Shown in pieces: positions 16,896-25,959 of a stretch of 64,000 bases of DNA. Source of the stretch: Clostridia bacterium (GTDB lineage Bacteria; Bacillota; Clostridia; Oscillospirales; Acutalibacteraceae); the NCBI GenBank assembly GCA_017414965.1, contig JAFQJL010000026.1, positions 1-64,000 of the forward strand, written 5' to 3'. A model generated the notes under the pieces. The model had not been told where the DNA came from, did no database searches, and saw only the letters and a program-made list of their open reading frames with translations. The translations under genes were made by a program, and so were the position numbers. Numbering within the stretch: position 1 is the first letter of the stretch; every line of letters begins with the position of its first letter.

Positions 16896-17963
16896 ATGGA
16901 AAACAACGCGTATCTCATTCTGGAAGACGGCACCGTTATGAACGGTAAGCGTTTTGGCGCGGCCGGCGAAGCAATGGGTGAATTGGTGTTTACCACGTCG
17001 ATGGTTGGTTATATGGAAACCTTGACCGATCCGTCCTATTATGGACAGATCGTTGTGCAGACATTCCCGTCGATCGGTAACTACGGTGTCATGCTGTCCG
17101 ATATGGAGAGCGAGAAGCCGGCTTTGAATGCGTATATTGTTCGTGAATGGTGTCAGGAACCGTCCAACTTCCGTTGTGAGGGTGTTCTTGACACTTTTTT
17201 AAAAGAGAAAGGTGTCATTGGTCTGTACGGGATCGACACGCGTGCGCTGACGCGCCGCCTGCGTGATAACGGCTCAATGAACGCAATGGTCACCGCCGAT
17301 CCGACCGTGACTGAGGAGCGCTTGGCGGCGTTGCGCACCTATCGCGTGACCGATGCGGTCAAAGCGACTATGCCGGAGGCGCCGGTGCAGATGACGTCGC
17401 TGGATGCGAAGAAGCGCGTGGTGATGCTCAATTTCGGCGCGCGCGGCTCGATCATGCGGAATCTGGTCAAGTACGGCTGTGAGGTGATCTCGCTGCCGGC
17501 GACCGCCACCGCCGAGGAGGTGCTCGCCTACGAGCCGAACGGCATCCTGCTGTCCGACGGACCGGGTGATCCGGCCGAGAATACCGCCGCGATCGCGGAG
17601 ATCGTCAAGCTGATGCAGACGGGCTTGCCGATGATGGGCATCGGTCTGGGCCATCAGCTGATGGCACTCGCCAAGGGCGGCAAGACGGCGAAAATGCCGT
17701 TTGGTCATCGCGGCGGCAATCAGCCGGTGGTGTTTACCGAAAGCGGACACGTGTATATCACCGAGCAAAACCACGGCTACACGGTGGTGGGCGATAGCTT
17801 GCCGGCGGATGCCAAGATCAACTTTGTCAACGCCAACGACGGTACCTGTGAGGGCATCGAATACGAAGGCGGGAAGCAGTTCTCGGTGCAGTTCACGCCG
17901 GATGCTTTCGGCGGAAAACTGGACACCAGTTTTGTGTATGAGTGCTTCCTGGCACTGATGTAA
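16896..17963 (+). CDS. carA: Carbamoyl-phosphate synthase small subunit lacking the glutaminase triad
   Basis: A 355-residue CarA with the usual N-terminal domain (GELVFTTSMVGYMETLTDPSYYGQIVV) and a C-terminal class I amidotransferase fold (LSDGPGDP, FGHRGGNQPV, ITEQNHG). The nucleophile elbow, normally GICLGHQ, reads GIGLGHQ: Gly250 (codon GGT 17643-17645) replaces the catalytic Cys. The partner motif HPE reads TPD (Thr334, Asp336). All three catalytic positions are therefore changed, and glutamine hydrolysis should be impossible. The fold and carB partner are intact, so the likely role is structural or regulatory in an ammonia-using synthetase, as in animal CPS I. It is 12 bp upstream of carB with AAGGAGG between them. 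Confidence 0.92.
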   Translation: MENNAYLILEDGTVMNGKRFGAAGEAMGELVFTTSMVGYMETLTDPSYYGQIVVQTFPSIGNYGVMLSDMESEKPALNAYIVREWCQEPSNFRCEGVLDTFLKEKGVIGLYGIDTRALTRRLRDNGSMNAMVTADPTVTEERLAALRTYRVTDAVKATMPEAPVQMTSLDAKKRVVMLNFGARGSIMRNLVKYGCEVISLPATATAEEVLAYEPNGILLSDGPGDPAENTAAIAEIVKLMQTGLPMMGIGLGHQLMALAKGGKTAKMPFGHRGGNQPVVFTESGHVYITEQNHGYTVVGDSLPADAKINFVNANDGTCEGIEYEGGKQFSVQFTPDAFGGKLDTSFVYECFLALM

Positions 17964-17975
17964 GGAGGAATTCAA

Positions 17976-20900
17976 ATGCCACTCAATCCCCATATTCATA
18001 AAGTATTGGTCATCGGCTCCGGCCCGATCGTGATCGGTCAGGCGGCGGAGTTCGACTACGCCGGTTCGCAGGCATGCCGCGCTCTCCGTGAGGAGGGCTT
18101 GGAGGTCGTGCTGGTCAACTCCAACCCGGCGACCATTATGACCGATAACGCGATGGCGGACAAGATCTATCTGGAACCGCTTAACGAAGAGACGATCAAG
18201 CGGATCATTCTCAAGGAAAAGCCGGATAGTCTGCTGTCCACGCTGGGCGGTCAGACCGGTCTGACCTTGTCGATGCAGCTGGCCAAGCAAGGCTTCTTGG
18301 CGGAGCATCACGTGCGGCTGCTCGGCGCCGATCCCGAAACCATCGATCGCGCGGAAGATCGCCAGATGTTCAAGGATACGATGTTGTCCATTAATCAGCC
18401 GTGTATTCCGTCGGACGTGGTGACCGATATCGATGCGGCTATGAAACTGGCCGACGAGATCGGCTATCCGGTTATCGTCCGTCCGGCGTTTACGCTGGGC
18501 GGCTCGGGTGGCGGTATTGCCGAAACGCCGGAAGAGATGCACGAGATCGCGACCAATGGTCTGCGCTTGTCGCCCATCCATCAGATTTTGGTGGAAAAAT
18601 GCATTTCCGGTTGGAAAGAGATCGAGTTTGAAGTGATGCGCGATTCCAAAGGAAACGTCATCACCATCTGCTCGATGGAAAACTTAGATCCGGTTGGCGT
18701 ACACACTGGCGACAGCGTGGTCATCGCGCCGGCGGTGACGCTTTCGCCGCAGGAATACCAGATGCTCCGCAAGGCCGCGATGAACATCGTGGAAGCGCTG
18801 GAGGTAGAGGGCGGCTGTAACTGTCAGTTTGCGTTGAAGCCGGATAGCTTCGAATACGCGGTTATTGAGGTGAACCCGCGCGTGTCGCGTTCGTCGGCGC
18901 TCGCTTCTAAGGCGACCGGTTATCCGATTGCCAAGGTGGCCGCCAAAGTAGCCATCGGCTACACGCTGGACGAGATCCGCAACGCCGTTACCAAAACGAC
19001 CTACGCCTGCTTCGAGCCGACCATCGACTACGTGGTGGTCAAGATGCCGCGTTTCCCGTTTGATAAATTTGTGTATGCCAAGCGCACGCTCGGCACGCAG
19101 ATGAAAGCAACCGGCGAAGTGATGGCGATCGGCCAGAGCTTCGAAGAAGCGATTATGAAAGCGGTGCGTGGTGCGGCCATCTCGCACGATACGCTCAACA
19201 CCGCCACCCTCAAGGAATTGTCGGATGAAGCGATCCACGAGCATCTGTATCAGTGCGACGACGAGCGCCTGTTCTATATCTATGAGGCGTTGGTGCGCGG
19301 CATTACTCCCGAGGAGATCAATTCGATCACCAAAATCGATCTGTGGTTCTTAAATAAGCTGCTGAATCTGGTGAAAATGGATCGCCGTCTGGCAGAGGGC
19401 AAGCTGGATGACGCGTTGTATCTGGAAGCCAAGCGTATGGGCTATCTGGATAGCGTGATCCGCAAGATGTCCGGCTGCGAGATCGAGCATCCGCGTCATT
19501 GCGGCTATAAGATGGTGGATACCTGTGCGGCGGAATTTGCTGCACAGACGCCGTATTTCTATTCCTCCTACGACGAGGAAAACGAAGCGGCGCAGTTTAT
19601 CGAAAAGAACGGCACCGAAAAACCGACCGTCATCGTGTTCGGCTCCGGTCCGATCCGCATTGGTCAGGGTATTGAGTTTGACTACTCCTCGGTCCATTGC
19701 GTGTGGGCACTCCGCGAAGCCGGCTACGAGGTGGTCATCGTCAACAACAACCCCGAGACCGTTTCGACCGACTTTGACACGGCCGACCGCCTGTACTTCG
19801 AGCCGTTGACCGACGAAGACGTGATGAATATCATCCACACCGAAAAGCCGTACGGCGTGGTGGTGGCGTTCGGCGGTCAGACGGCGATCAAGCTGACCAA
19901 GTGCTTGGATCGCAACGGCGTGCGCATTTTGGGTACACCGGCCGATTCCATCGATGCGGCGGAGGATCGCGAACGCTTCGATGCGATGCTGGAAGATCTG
20001 GGCATTGCCCGTGCGGCCGGTTCTACCGTGATGACCACCGAGGAAGCGCTGGAAGCGGCGGAGAGCATCGGTTATCCGGTGATGCTGCGCCCGTCCTACG
20101 TGCTGGGTGGTCAGAATATGATCATCGCCTTTAACGAGGCGGACGTTCGCGAATATATGGCGATCATTCTCGCGCAGGAGATTGAAAACCCGATCCTCAT
20201 CGATAAGTATCTGATGGGTATCGAGCTGGAGATCGATGCGATCTGTGACGGTGAGGAGATCCTCATTCCGGGTATTATGGAGCACGTAGAGCGCACCGGC
20301 GTTCACTCGGGCGACTCCATCGCCGTCTATCCGGCGTGGAAGCTGGACGACAATATGGTCGACCGCATTGTCGATTGCTCGCGTCGTTTGGCGGTTTCGC
20401 TCAAGACCAAGGGTCTCGTCAATATCCAGTATGCCATCAGCGATAACGAGCTGTACGTGATTGAGGTCAACCCGCGTTCGTCCCGTACAGTGCCGTATAT
20501 CAGCAAGGTGACCGGCGTGCCGATGGTGGACCTCGCCACCCGCACGATGCTGGGCGAAAAGCTTCGCGATCTGGGCTACGGCACCGGCTTGTATCCGAGT
20601 TCGCCGTACGTGGCGGTCAAGGTGCCGGTGTTCTCGTTCGAAAAGCTGACCAACGTCGATACCCATCTCGGACCGGAAATGAAATCCACCGGCGAAGTGC
20701 TCGGTTTGGCCGGTACGCTGGATGAGGCGCTGTATAAGGGCCTGATCGCCGCCGGTTATAGCTTGAAAAAAGAGGGCGGCGTGTTCTTCACCGTCCGCGA
20801 TGTGGATAAGAAGGAAATGGTGGATGTGGCGAAGAAATTCGCCAACCTCGGCTTCACGCTGTACGCCACCGCCGGCACCGCGGATTGTCTGGTCGCCGCC

Positions 20901-22022
20901 GGTATGCAGGTGGAGATCGTCAAGAAGATCCACGAATCGGATGAAAACCCGATCACGCTGCTGGAAAGCGGCAAGATCGACTATATCATTTCCACCTCGT
21001 CTAAGGGTCGTATTCCGACGCAGGCGTCGGTGCAGATTCGCCGCAAAGCGGTGGAGCGAAGCATTCCCTGCCTGACCTCGATCGACACCGCCAACGCGAT
21101 TGCGGACAGTTTGCACAGCCGCTACAACGTGTGGAATACCGAGCTGGTCGACATCAACGATATGCGCAAGTTCAAGGAAAAGCGCCATTTCGTGAAGATG
21201 CACGGTTGCGGCAACGACTATATCTACTTCGATTGCCTGCAAAACCAGATCAACAATCCGGAGGGCTTGAGCCTGTTGTTGTCCGATCGCCGTACCGGCG
21301 TCGGCGGCGACGGTTGCATCCTCATCTGCCCGTCCAAGATCGCCGATGCGAAGATGCGCATCTTCAATCTGGACGGCAGCGAAGGCAAAATGTGCGGCAA
21401 CGGCATTCGTTGCGTGGGCAAATACCTCTACGACTGGGGCATTGTCAAGAAAAAGAATATGACCATTGAAACGCTGTCCGGTGTTCGCCGTCTGATGCTG
21501 CATCTGTATGACGGCAAGGCCGAACAGGTAACGGTGGATATGGGCAAAGCGGAGCTTCGTCCGCATATGATTCCGGTGCGGTTGGACGGCGATAAAGCGG
21601 TCGGCCGTGTGGTATCGGTGGCCGGCGGCGAGTACGCCATCACCTGCGTGTCGATGGGCAACCCGCATTGCGTGGTGTTCACCGATCGCAGCCCCGACGT
21701 GCTGGATCTGGAAAAGATCGGTCCGCGTTTTGAATGCGATCCGTTGTTCCCCGACCGCGTCAACACCGAGTTTGTGCAGGTGGTCGACGAGCACACGCTG
21801 AATATGCGCGTGTGGGAGCGCGGCAGCGGTGAAACGTGGGCGTGCGGCACCGGCGCTTGTGCGGCGGCGGTCGCAGCGGTTGAAAACGGCTTCTGTCCGC
21901 GTGGCGAGGAGATCACCGTCCGCTTGAAAGGCGGCGCGCTGGTCATCCGCTACGAGCAAAACGGCACGGTCTATATGACCGGCGACGCCAAGGTGGCGTT
22001 TGAGGGCGACGTCGTCCTGTAA
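17976..22022 (+). CDS. carB: Carbamoyl-phosphate synthase large subunit fused to diaminopimelate epimerase
   Basis: A 1348-residue fusion. Residues 1 to about 1062 are a full CarB: two ATP-grasp halves (VLVIGSGPIVIGQAAEFDYAG; VIVFGSGPIRIGQGIEFDYSS; VNPRVSRSSALASKATGYP; VNPRSSRTVPYISKVTGVP) and the C-terminal MGS-type allosteric domain. From about residue 1070 a complete DapF begins (HFVKMHGCGNDYIYFDC), which interconverts LL- and meso-diaminopimelate. Both catalytic cysteines are present: Cys1140 (MCGNGIRC) and Cys1290 (WACGTGACA). There is no linker and no stop; the usual CarB C-terminus runs straight into DapF. An internal start is only weakly supported (AAGGA 21174-21178, GTG 21192). Confidence 0.93.
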   Translation: MPLNPHIHKVLVIGSGPIVIGQAAEFDYAGSQACRALREEGLEVVLVNSNPATIMTDNAMADKIYLEPLNEETIKRIILKEKPDSLLSTLGGQTGLTLSMQLAKQGFLAEHHVRLLGADPETIDRAEDRQMFKDTMLSINQPCIPSDVVTDIDAAMKLADEIGYPVIVRPAFTLGGSGGGIAETPEEMHEIATNGLRLSPIHQILVEKCISGWKEIEFEVMRDSKGNVITICSMENLDPVGVHTGDSVVIAPAVTLSPQEYQMLRKAAMNIVEALEVEGGCNCQFALKPDSFEYAVIEVNPRVSRSSALASKATGYPIAKVAAKVAIGYTLDEIRNAVTKTTYACFEPTIDYVVVKMPRFPFDKFVYAKRTLGTQMKATGEVMAIGQSFEEAIMKAVRGAAISHDTLNTATLKELSDEAIHEHLYQCDDERLFYIYEALVRGITPEEINSITKIDLWFLNKLLNLVKMDRRLAEGKLDDALYLEAKRMGYLDSVIRKMSGCEIEHPRHCGYKMVDTCAAEFAAQTPYFYSSYDEENEAAQFIEKNGTEKPTVIVFGSGPIRIGQGIEFDYSSVHCVWALREAGYEVVIVNNNPETVSTDFDTADRLYFEPLTDEDVMNIIHTEKPYGVVVAFGGQTAIKLTKCLDRNGVRILGTPADSIDAAEDRERFDAMLEDLGIARAAGSTVMTTEEALEAAESIGYPVMLRPSYVLGGQNMIIAFNEADVREYMAIILAQEIENPILIDKYLMGIELEIDAICDGEEILIPGIMEHVERTGVHSGDSIAVYPAWKLDDNMVDRIVDCSRRLAVSLKTKGLVNIQYAISDNELYVIEVNPRSSRTVPYISKVTGVPMVDLATRTMLGEKLRDLGYGTGLYPSSPYVAVKVPVFSFEKLTNVDTHLGPEMKSTGEVLGLAGTLDEALYKGLIAAGYSLKKEGGVFFTVRDVDKKEMVDVAKKFANLGFTLYATAGTADCLVAAGMQVEIVKKIHESDENPITLLESGKIDYIISTSSKGRIPTQASVQIRRKAVERSIPCLTSIDTANAIADSLHSRYNVWNTELVDINDMRKFKEKRHFVKMHGCGNDYIYFDCLQNQINNPEGLSLLLSDRRTGVGGDGCILICPSKIADAKMRIFNLDGSEGKMCGNGIRCVGKYLYDWGIVKKKNMTIETLSGVRRLMLHLYDGKAEQVTVDMGKAELRPHMIPVRLDGDKAVGRVVSVAGGEYAITCVSMGNPHCVVFTDRSPDVLDLEKIGPRFECDPLFPDRVNTEFVQVVDEHTLNMRVWERGSGETWACGTGACAAAVAAVENGFCPRGEEITVRLKGGALVIRYEQNGTVYMTGDAKVAFEGDVVL

Positions 22023-22026
22023 AAAC

Positions 22027-22059
22027 AAAAAAGAGAGCGATCGCATCGCTCTCTTTTTT
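22027..22059 (+). terminator. Terminator after carB-dapF
   Basis: A 10-bp stem AGAGAGCGAT/ATCGCTCTCT with CGC loop between A6 and T6. Confidence 0.9.
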
Positions 22060-22075
22060 ACAAAGGAGAAGCAGT

Positions 22076-23104
22076 ATGAGTGTAAAACGCTATCCGTTCG
22101 GGAAAATGCCGAACGGTCAGTCGGTAGAACGATACGAGCTGAAAAGCGGTCGCTTGACGGTGTCGGTGCTGACGTATGGCGCCACCGTGCAGTCGATCGT
22201 GTTTGACGGTAAGGACGTGGTACTCGGTTACGACGATCTGGAGCATTATCTGACCGGCGGCAGTTACTTTGGTGCCACGGTCGGTCGCGTAGCCAACCGC
22301 ATTGGCGGCGCGCAGTTTACTGTCAACGGCCGCACCTACGAGGTCGCAAAAAACGACCGTGAGGACAACCACCTGCACGGCGGTGTCCGTGGTTTTGACC
22401 GCCATATCTGGACGGCGGAGATCCTCTCGGACGAGGACGGCGTGCGGATGCGCCGTCTGTCGCCGGATGGGGAGGAGGGTTACCCCGGCAACCTGAAGGT
22501 CACGGTGACCTTTACGGTTTCGGGTGGTCGCCTACGTATCGCGTACACGGCGGTGAGCGATGCGGATACGCCGTTGAATCTCACCAATCACTCGTATTTT
22601 AATTTGGAAGGACACGACGGCTCGGCGATTCTGGATACCACGTTGCAGATCGCGGCCGATGCGATCTTGGTGCCGGATGAGAAGCTGATCCCGACCGGTG
22701 AGTTGTTGCCGGTGGAGGGCACGCCGTTTGATCTGCGGGAAGCCAAACGACTGGGCGACGGTATCGGCTCGGCGCATCCGCTGATCGTAGCCGAAAACGG
22801 ATACGACCACAACTTTGTGCTGGGCACCGAGCGTGAATGGAAATGCGCGGCGGTGGCTACGGCGGCGGAGTCGGGTATTCGGATGGAATGCTGGACCGAC
22901 CTGCCGGGTGTGCAGCTGTATACCGCCAACGGATTGGACGAAGCGTGCTGCAAGGGCGGCGCGCGGCAGACCCAATACCGCGGCTTCTGCTTGGAAACGC
23001 AGTTTTGGCCAGACGCGGTCAATCGGGAGGAGTTCCCCGGCGGCGTACTTCGTGCCGGCGATCTGTTCCGATCCAAAACCGAATATCGCTTTTCGAAAGT
23101 ATGA
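22076..23104 (+). CDS. galM: Aldose 1-epimerase (mutarotase)
   Basis: A 342-residue galactose mutarotase-like enzyme that interconverts alpha and beta anomers of hexoses. Conserved features are the strand YGATVQSIVFDGKDVVLGYDDLEHY, GRVANRIGGAQFTVNG, LHGGVRGFD with the catalytic histidine near residue 100, LTNHSYFNLEGHD with the second histidine, and CLETQFWPDA with the catalytic base glutamate region. Start ATG 22076 follows AAAGGAG. It is preceded by the carB-dapF terminator and has no obvious sugar operon. Confidence 0.93.
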   Translation: MSVKRYPFGKMPNGQSVERYELKSGRLTVSVLTYGATVQSIVFDGKDVVLGYDDLEHYLTGGSYFGATVGRVANRIGGAQFTVNGRTYEVAKNDREDNHLHGGVRGFDRHIWTAEILSDEDGVRMRRLSPDGEEGYPGNLKVTVTFTVSGGRLRIAYTAVSDADTPLNLTNHSYFNLEGHDGSAILDTTLQIAADAILVPDEKLIPTGELLPVEGTPFDLREAKRLGDGIGSAHPLIVAENGYDHNFVLGTEREWKCAAVATAAESGIRMECWTDLPGVQLYTANGLDEACCKGGARQTQYRGFCLETQFWPDAVNREEFPGGVLRAGDLFRSKTEYRFSKV

Positions 23105-23105
23105 G

Positions 23106-23144
23106 AAACGCCCCTCGATCAACGGTGATCGAGGGGCATTTTTT
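23106..23144. terminator. Bidirectional terminator
   Basis: A 12-bp stem GCCCCTCGATCA/TGATCGAGGGGC with ACGG loop, then ATTTTTT; it lies between convergent galM and yqfD. Confidence 0.85.
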
Positions 23145-24297
23145 ACGGTTTTACGACCGTTACGGGTACCTCGCGGGCGATGTTTTCCAAGCATACGTAG
23201 TGGGCAGTCACGCGGTAGACGCCGTCGACGAGCTTGCCGGAGATGGTTTTATCCTCAATCACGGCTTCTCCCAGCTCCTCTTGTTCCTGCTGAGCGAGTT
23301 GTTCGGCGGCCATTTTCTCGGCTTCGGCCGGTTTGTATAACACGGTGATCGGCAACAGCGGCGTGATTTGTCGCCGGCAGATTCCCAGGGGGAGAGGGAG
23401 GCCGTCAAGCGTCAGGAAATCACGGTCGACGGTTTGCGTGTATGCCGACGGCAAGGCAACCTGTGCCGACAGCGGAATGGGCAGCGAAAACAATGACAGC
23501 GTGGTTTGGGTAAACGGCGCACCGGTCGCCTGCCAATGCTGTTGTTTGAGCGGAACTTCCACCGAAAGCGTGCGCTCGGTCCGCGCGATCACCACACCCT
23601 CCGCGCGGCCGAGCAGTGGTCCGGCGGTGGTTTCGGTAGCACCGGACGCCAGCAACGTGCCGGCGGTCACGCCTTCGCCCACCTTGACCAGTCGCGTGCC
23701 CTGCCAGATCTCGGTTTGGACGATCAAGCCGTCACGCGTCGCCACCAAATCGGATAGAGTGATATCCTGCGACAACGGGTGATTGGTGTTATCCGCCACC
23801 ATATCGACGTGCGCGATGCATCCATCCATATTGATGGTCAGCGCAATGACCGAGTTGAGTTGAGAAAGCGCCCGAATGGAGATCTCTTTGGGTTTTAGCG
23901 TGTGGATCGGATGCCCGATCGCCACGCCCATATCCGCCACCACCGCCAGTGCGCGTTCGGTTTCGGCTTGTTCCAATCCGCTGGGGACGATCGCCCAGAT
24001 CCGCGTGCTGAAAAAGAGGAGAAGTGCGATCGCGCCGACCGCGCCGATCACCAAACCGATTCGCTTTCGCAGACGGTACAAGCGAAACGCCATGCCGCGT
24101 TTGCGGCGTATGCGCACGCGGGTGCCGGTGCGCCGCGCCGCCGGCCGCACACGCCGGTAATCGACGGCAGACACAATGCCGACTAAGCAATCACCGTGAG
24201 GTCGCACGCGTTTTAAGGAGATGTCGGCGGCTTGCAGCTGGTTAAGGAACTCCGATAACAGACCGCCCTCGGCGGTCCATTCTACCGCGGCGCTCAT
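23143..24297 (-). CDS. yqfD: Sporulation protein YqfD
   Basis: A 384-residue protein with a short cytoplasmic part, one membrane helix (RIGLVIGAVGAIALLLFFSTRIWAI, about residues 80-105) and a large outside domain with repeated strands (LSDLVATRDGLIVQTEIWQGTRLVKVGEGV). This is the YqfD family, a SigE-controlled membrane protein of the mother cell needed for sporulation in Bacillus. The start at 24297 overlaps the yqfC stop (ATGA), confirming the start and co-translation. Confidence 0.85.
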   Translation of the reverse strand: MSAAVEWTAEGGLLSEFLNQLQAADISLKRVRPHGDCLVGIVSAVDYRRVRPAARRTGTRVRIRRKRGMAFRLYRLRKRIGLVIGAVGAIALLLFFSTRIWAIVPSGLEQAETERALAVVADMGVAIGHPIHTLKPKEISIRALSQLNSVIALTINMDGCIAHVDMVADNTNHPLSQDITLSDLVATRDGLIVQTEIWQGTRLVKVGEGVTAGTLLASGATETTAGPLLGRAEGVVIARTERTLSVEVPLKQQHWQATGAPFTQTTLSLFSLPIPLSAQVALPSAYTQTVDRDFLTLDGLPLPLGICRRQITPLLPITVLYKPAEAEKMAAEQLAQQEQEELGEAVIEDKTISGKLVDGVYRVTAHYVCLENIAREVPVTVVKP

Positions 24298-24560
24298 TCG
24301 AATTCGACGGCGCACAGCCGCCCCTCCACCGTGGCGCCGTTCGCCGAAAAGGCGGATAGGCGCAGCTCGCGACCGCGAAAGCACAACACGCCGCCGGCTG
24401 TTCGCAGGCGAACGACGTCTTCTTCGCAGGTGAGCACCGCGCAACGACCGTCCATCACGGCCATACGGCCGGCATATATCTCCAAGCGCGACTCGCCGGT
24501 CAGGCTTCCCTTGGGAAGATCCAACCAATGCTCCAGTTGTTTCTTGACGCGCATCGCCAT
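24294..24560 (-). CDS. yqfC: Sporulation protein YqfC
   Basis: An 88-residue protein of the YqfC family: a short amphipathic N-terminus (RVKKQLEHWLDLPKGSLTGESRLEIYAG) followed by beta strands with GRCAVLTCEEDVVRLRTAGGVLCFRGREL. It is usually encoded just before yqfD, as here, with a four-base overlap. AAAGGA lies seven bases before ATG 24560. It is divergent from the spore gene ylbJ across 94 bp. Confidence 0.82.
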   Translation of the reverse strand: MAMRVKKQLEHWLDLPKGSLTGESRLEIYAGRMAVMDGRCAVLTCEEDVVRLRTAGGVLCFRGRELRLSAFSANGATVEGRLCAVEFE

Positions 24561-24588
24561 CACCGATCCTTTCGCAGTAGTATACGCG

Positions 24589-24617
24589 TCATAACGCCGG
24601 AGTATGCCGCATATAGT
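24589..24617 (+). promoter_or_regulatory. Possible SigE-type promoter of ylbJ
   Basis: CATATAGT (24610-24617) matches the SigE -10 pattern CATAYANT exactly, with TCATAAC (24589-24595) at the right distance as a weak -35. Tentative. Confidence 0.45.
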
Positions 24618-24654
24618 CCGTATATAAGGCGTAACGGACGAGGGATGGTTGAAT

Positions 24655-25698
24655 ATGAATGTAAAGGTTATGCGCTTGACAAAAGTAAAAACGATTTGGT
24701 GGACGCTGGTGCTGCTTGGTGCCGGCACCGTTTTGTTGATGTGGCCGGAAGCGGCGGCAACCGGCGCCCGCCGAGGTTTGGGGATTGCCTCACAGGTGCT
24801 GATACCGGCGATTTTTCCGTTTTTGGTGCTGGGCAACTGGATGACCGGCTCGGGACTGTGTGACAAACTGGGGGAGATTTTGGGAAAACCGTTACGGTGG
24901 GTTGGACTACCGGGTGTGGCGGCATCGGTATGGTTGATCGGATTGGTGGGCGGTTACCCGGCGGGTGCGGCGGCGGTTGGCAAGCTGTGTCAAATGGAAA
25001 GGCTAACCCCTTCACAGGCGCGACGTTTGCTTGCCGGTTGCGTCAACGCCGGTCCGGGGTTTTGTGTGGCAACGGTAGGCGTCGGAATGCTGAAATCCGC
25101 CAAAATAGGGGGCATATTATGGGCGGCACACGCGGTTGCGTCCACCCTCATTCTGTTGTTTTACCGTCCCAAGGAGACCGAGGCTATGCCGCCGACCGTT
25201 TCGCCGCCGCTTCGTCCGTCGGCAGCGATGGTGGAGGCGGTCGGCAGTGCTTCTAAAGCACTGCTTGGCATGACCGGCTTTGTTGCGTTGGCGTGTTTGC
25301 TGTTGTCGGTGATGTCGGCAGCCGGCGTGCCGCCCGCTGTTCGCACGTTGGTGGCCTGTGTTACCGAGGTTACCAGCGGTAGTATGGAGGTGTTGTCATC
25401 GCCGTTCTTGCTCGGTTGGACGTTGGGGTGGGGCGGCCTATCCGTCCACGGACAGATCGCCACGCTGCTGCCAAGCGGCGTGTTGAGCAAAGGATTTTTC
25501 GTCGCCCGTTTTGTCCACGGATATCTCGCCGGTCTGCTGACTTTGTGGTGGATGCCGCCGTCGGCGCTTTCCACCTTTGTGGCGCTGTCCGGTTTGACGG
25601 CCGAGCCGTTTGCTTCGGCATCGGCACTGGGTGGCGTGTCGATGTTGGTGTTGTGCGTGACGTGGCTGGTGAGTATGCGGAAAAAGGTTGATTTCTAA
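24655..25698 (+). CDS. ylbJ: Sporulation integral membrane protein YlbJ
   Basis: A 347-residue polytopic membrane protein with about eight spans. The conserved nucleoside-transporter-like blocks are SQVLIPAIFPFLVLGNWM, LVGGYPAGAAAVGKLCQ and LTPSQARRLLAGCVNAGPGF, which match YlbJ, a SigE-controlled protein needed for spore cortex formation in Bacillus. ATG 24655 is chosen because GAGGGA lies nine bases upstream. Its place opposite yqfCD forms a compact spore gene pair. Confidence 0.85.
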   Translation: MNVKVMRLTKVKTIWWTLVLLGAGTVLLMWPEAAATGARRGLGIASQVLIPAIFPFLVLGNWMTGSGLCDKLGEILGKPLRWVGLPGVAASVWLIGLVGGYPAGAAAVGKLCQMERLTPSQARRLLAGCVNAGPGFCVATVGVGMLKSAKIGGILWAAHAVASTLILLFYRPKETEAMPPTVSPPLRPSAAMVEAVGSASKALLGMTGFVALACLLLSVMSAAGVPPAVRTLVACVTEVTSGSMEVLSSPFLLGWTLGWGGLSVHGQIATLLPSGVLSKGFFVARFVHGYLAGLLTLWWMPPSALSTFVALSGLTAEPFASASALGGVSMLVLCVTWLVSMRKKVDF

Positions 25699-25716
25699 AA
25701 GATTCTGTGTTATAAT
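25688..25716 (+). promoter_or_regulatory. Promoter of the 71-residue protein gene
   Basis: TTGATT (25688-25693), 17 bp, TATAAT (25711-25716), then GGAGGG before GTG 25744. The -35 overlaps the ylbJ stop region. Confidence 0.7.
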
Positions 25717-25743
25717 GGCAGCAAATGAAAGGAGGGACGGCTT

Positions 25744-25959
25744 GTGGCAAAGAAATTATATGGCAACAACATTCGAAAAGCTTGCGAGGTCTGCGCGCAC
25801 GGTCGTCGCTCGGCAGACGGCAGCGTGATGCTGTGTCCCTATAAAGGTGCGGCGCCGCTGTATCATTATTGCCGCCGCTTTATTTACGATCCGCTGAAGC
25901 GAATGCCGCTTCGTCGCCCGCCGCAGACGGGACATTCCGCAGAAGAATTTGAGTTATAA
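25744..25959 (+). CDS. Small cysteine-containing protein, unknown
   Basis: A 71-residue basic protein with a GTG start preceded by AAAGGAGGG. Four cysteines are arranged CEVCAHG near residues 14-20, LCPYKG near 30-35 and YCRRFIYDP near 42-50, which suggests a single metal-binding knuckle. The tail is rich in Arg and Pro. I recognise the general type (short conserved proteins of Clostridia) but no function. It has its own promoter and terminator, so it is a monocistronic unit. Confidence 0.65.
   Translation: MAKKLYGNNIRKACEVCAHGRRSADGSVMLCPYKGAAPLYHYCRRFIYDPLKRMPLRRPPQTGHSAEEFEL

Noticed and set aside
19350-22046. Very long minus-strand open frame opposite carB-dapF
   Set aside because: A shadow of the GC-rich codon pattern: Arg/His/Leu-rich, no motif, no ribosome binding site, while the plus strand encodes clear enzymes.
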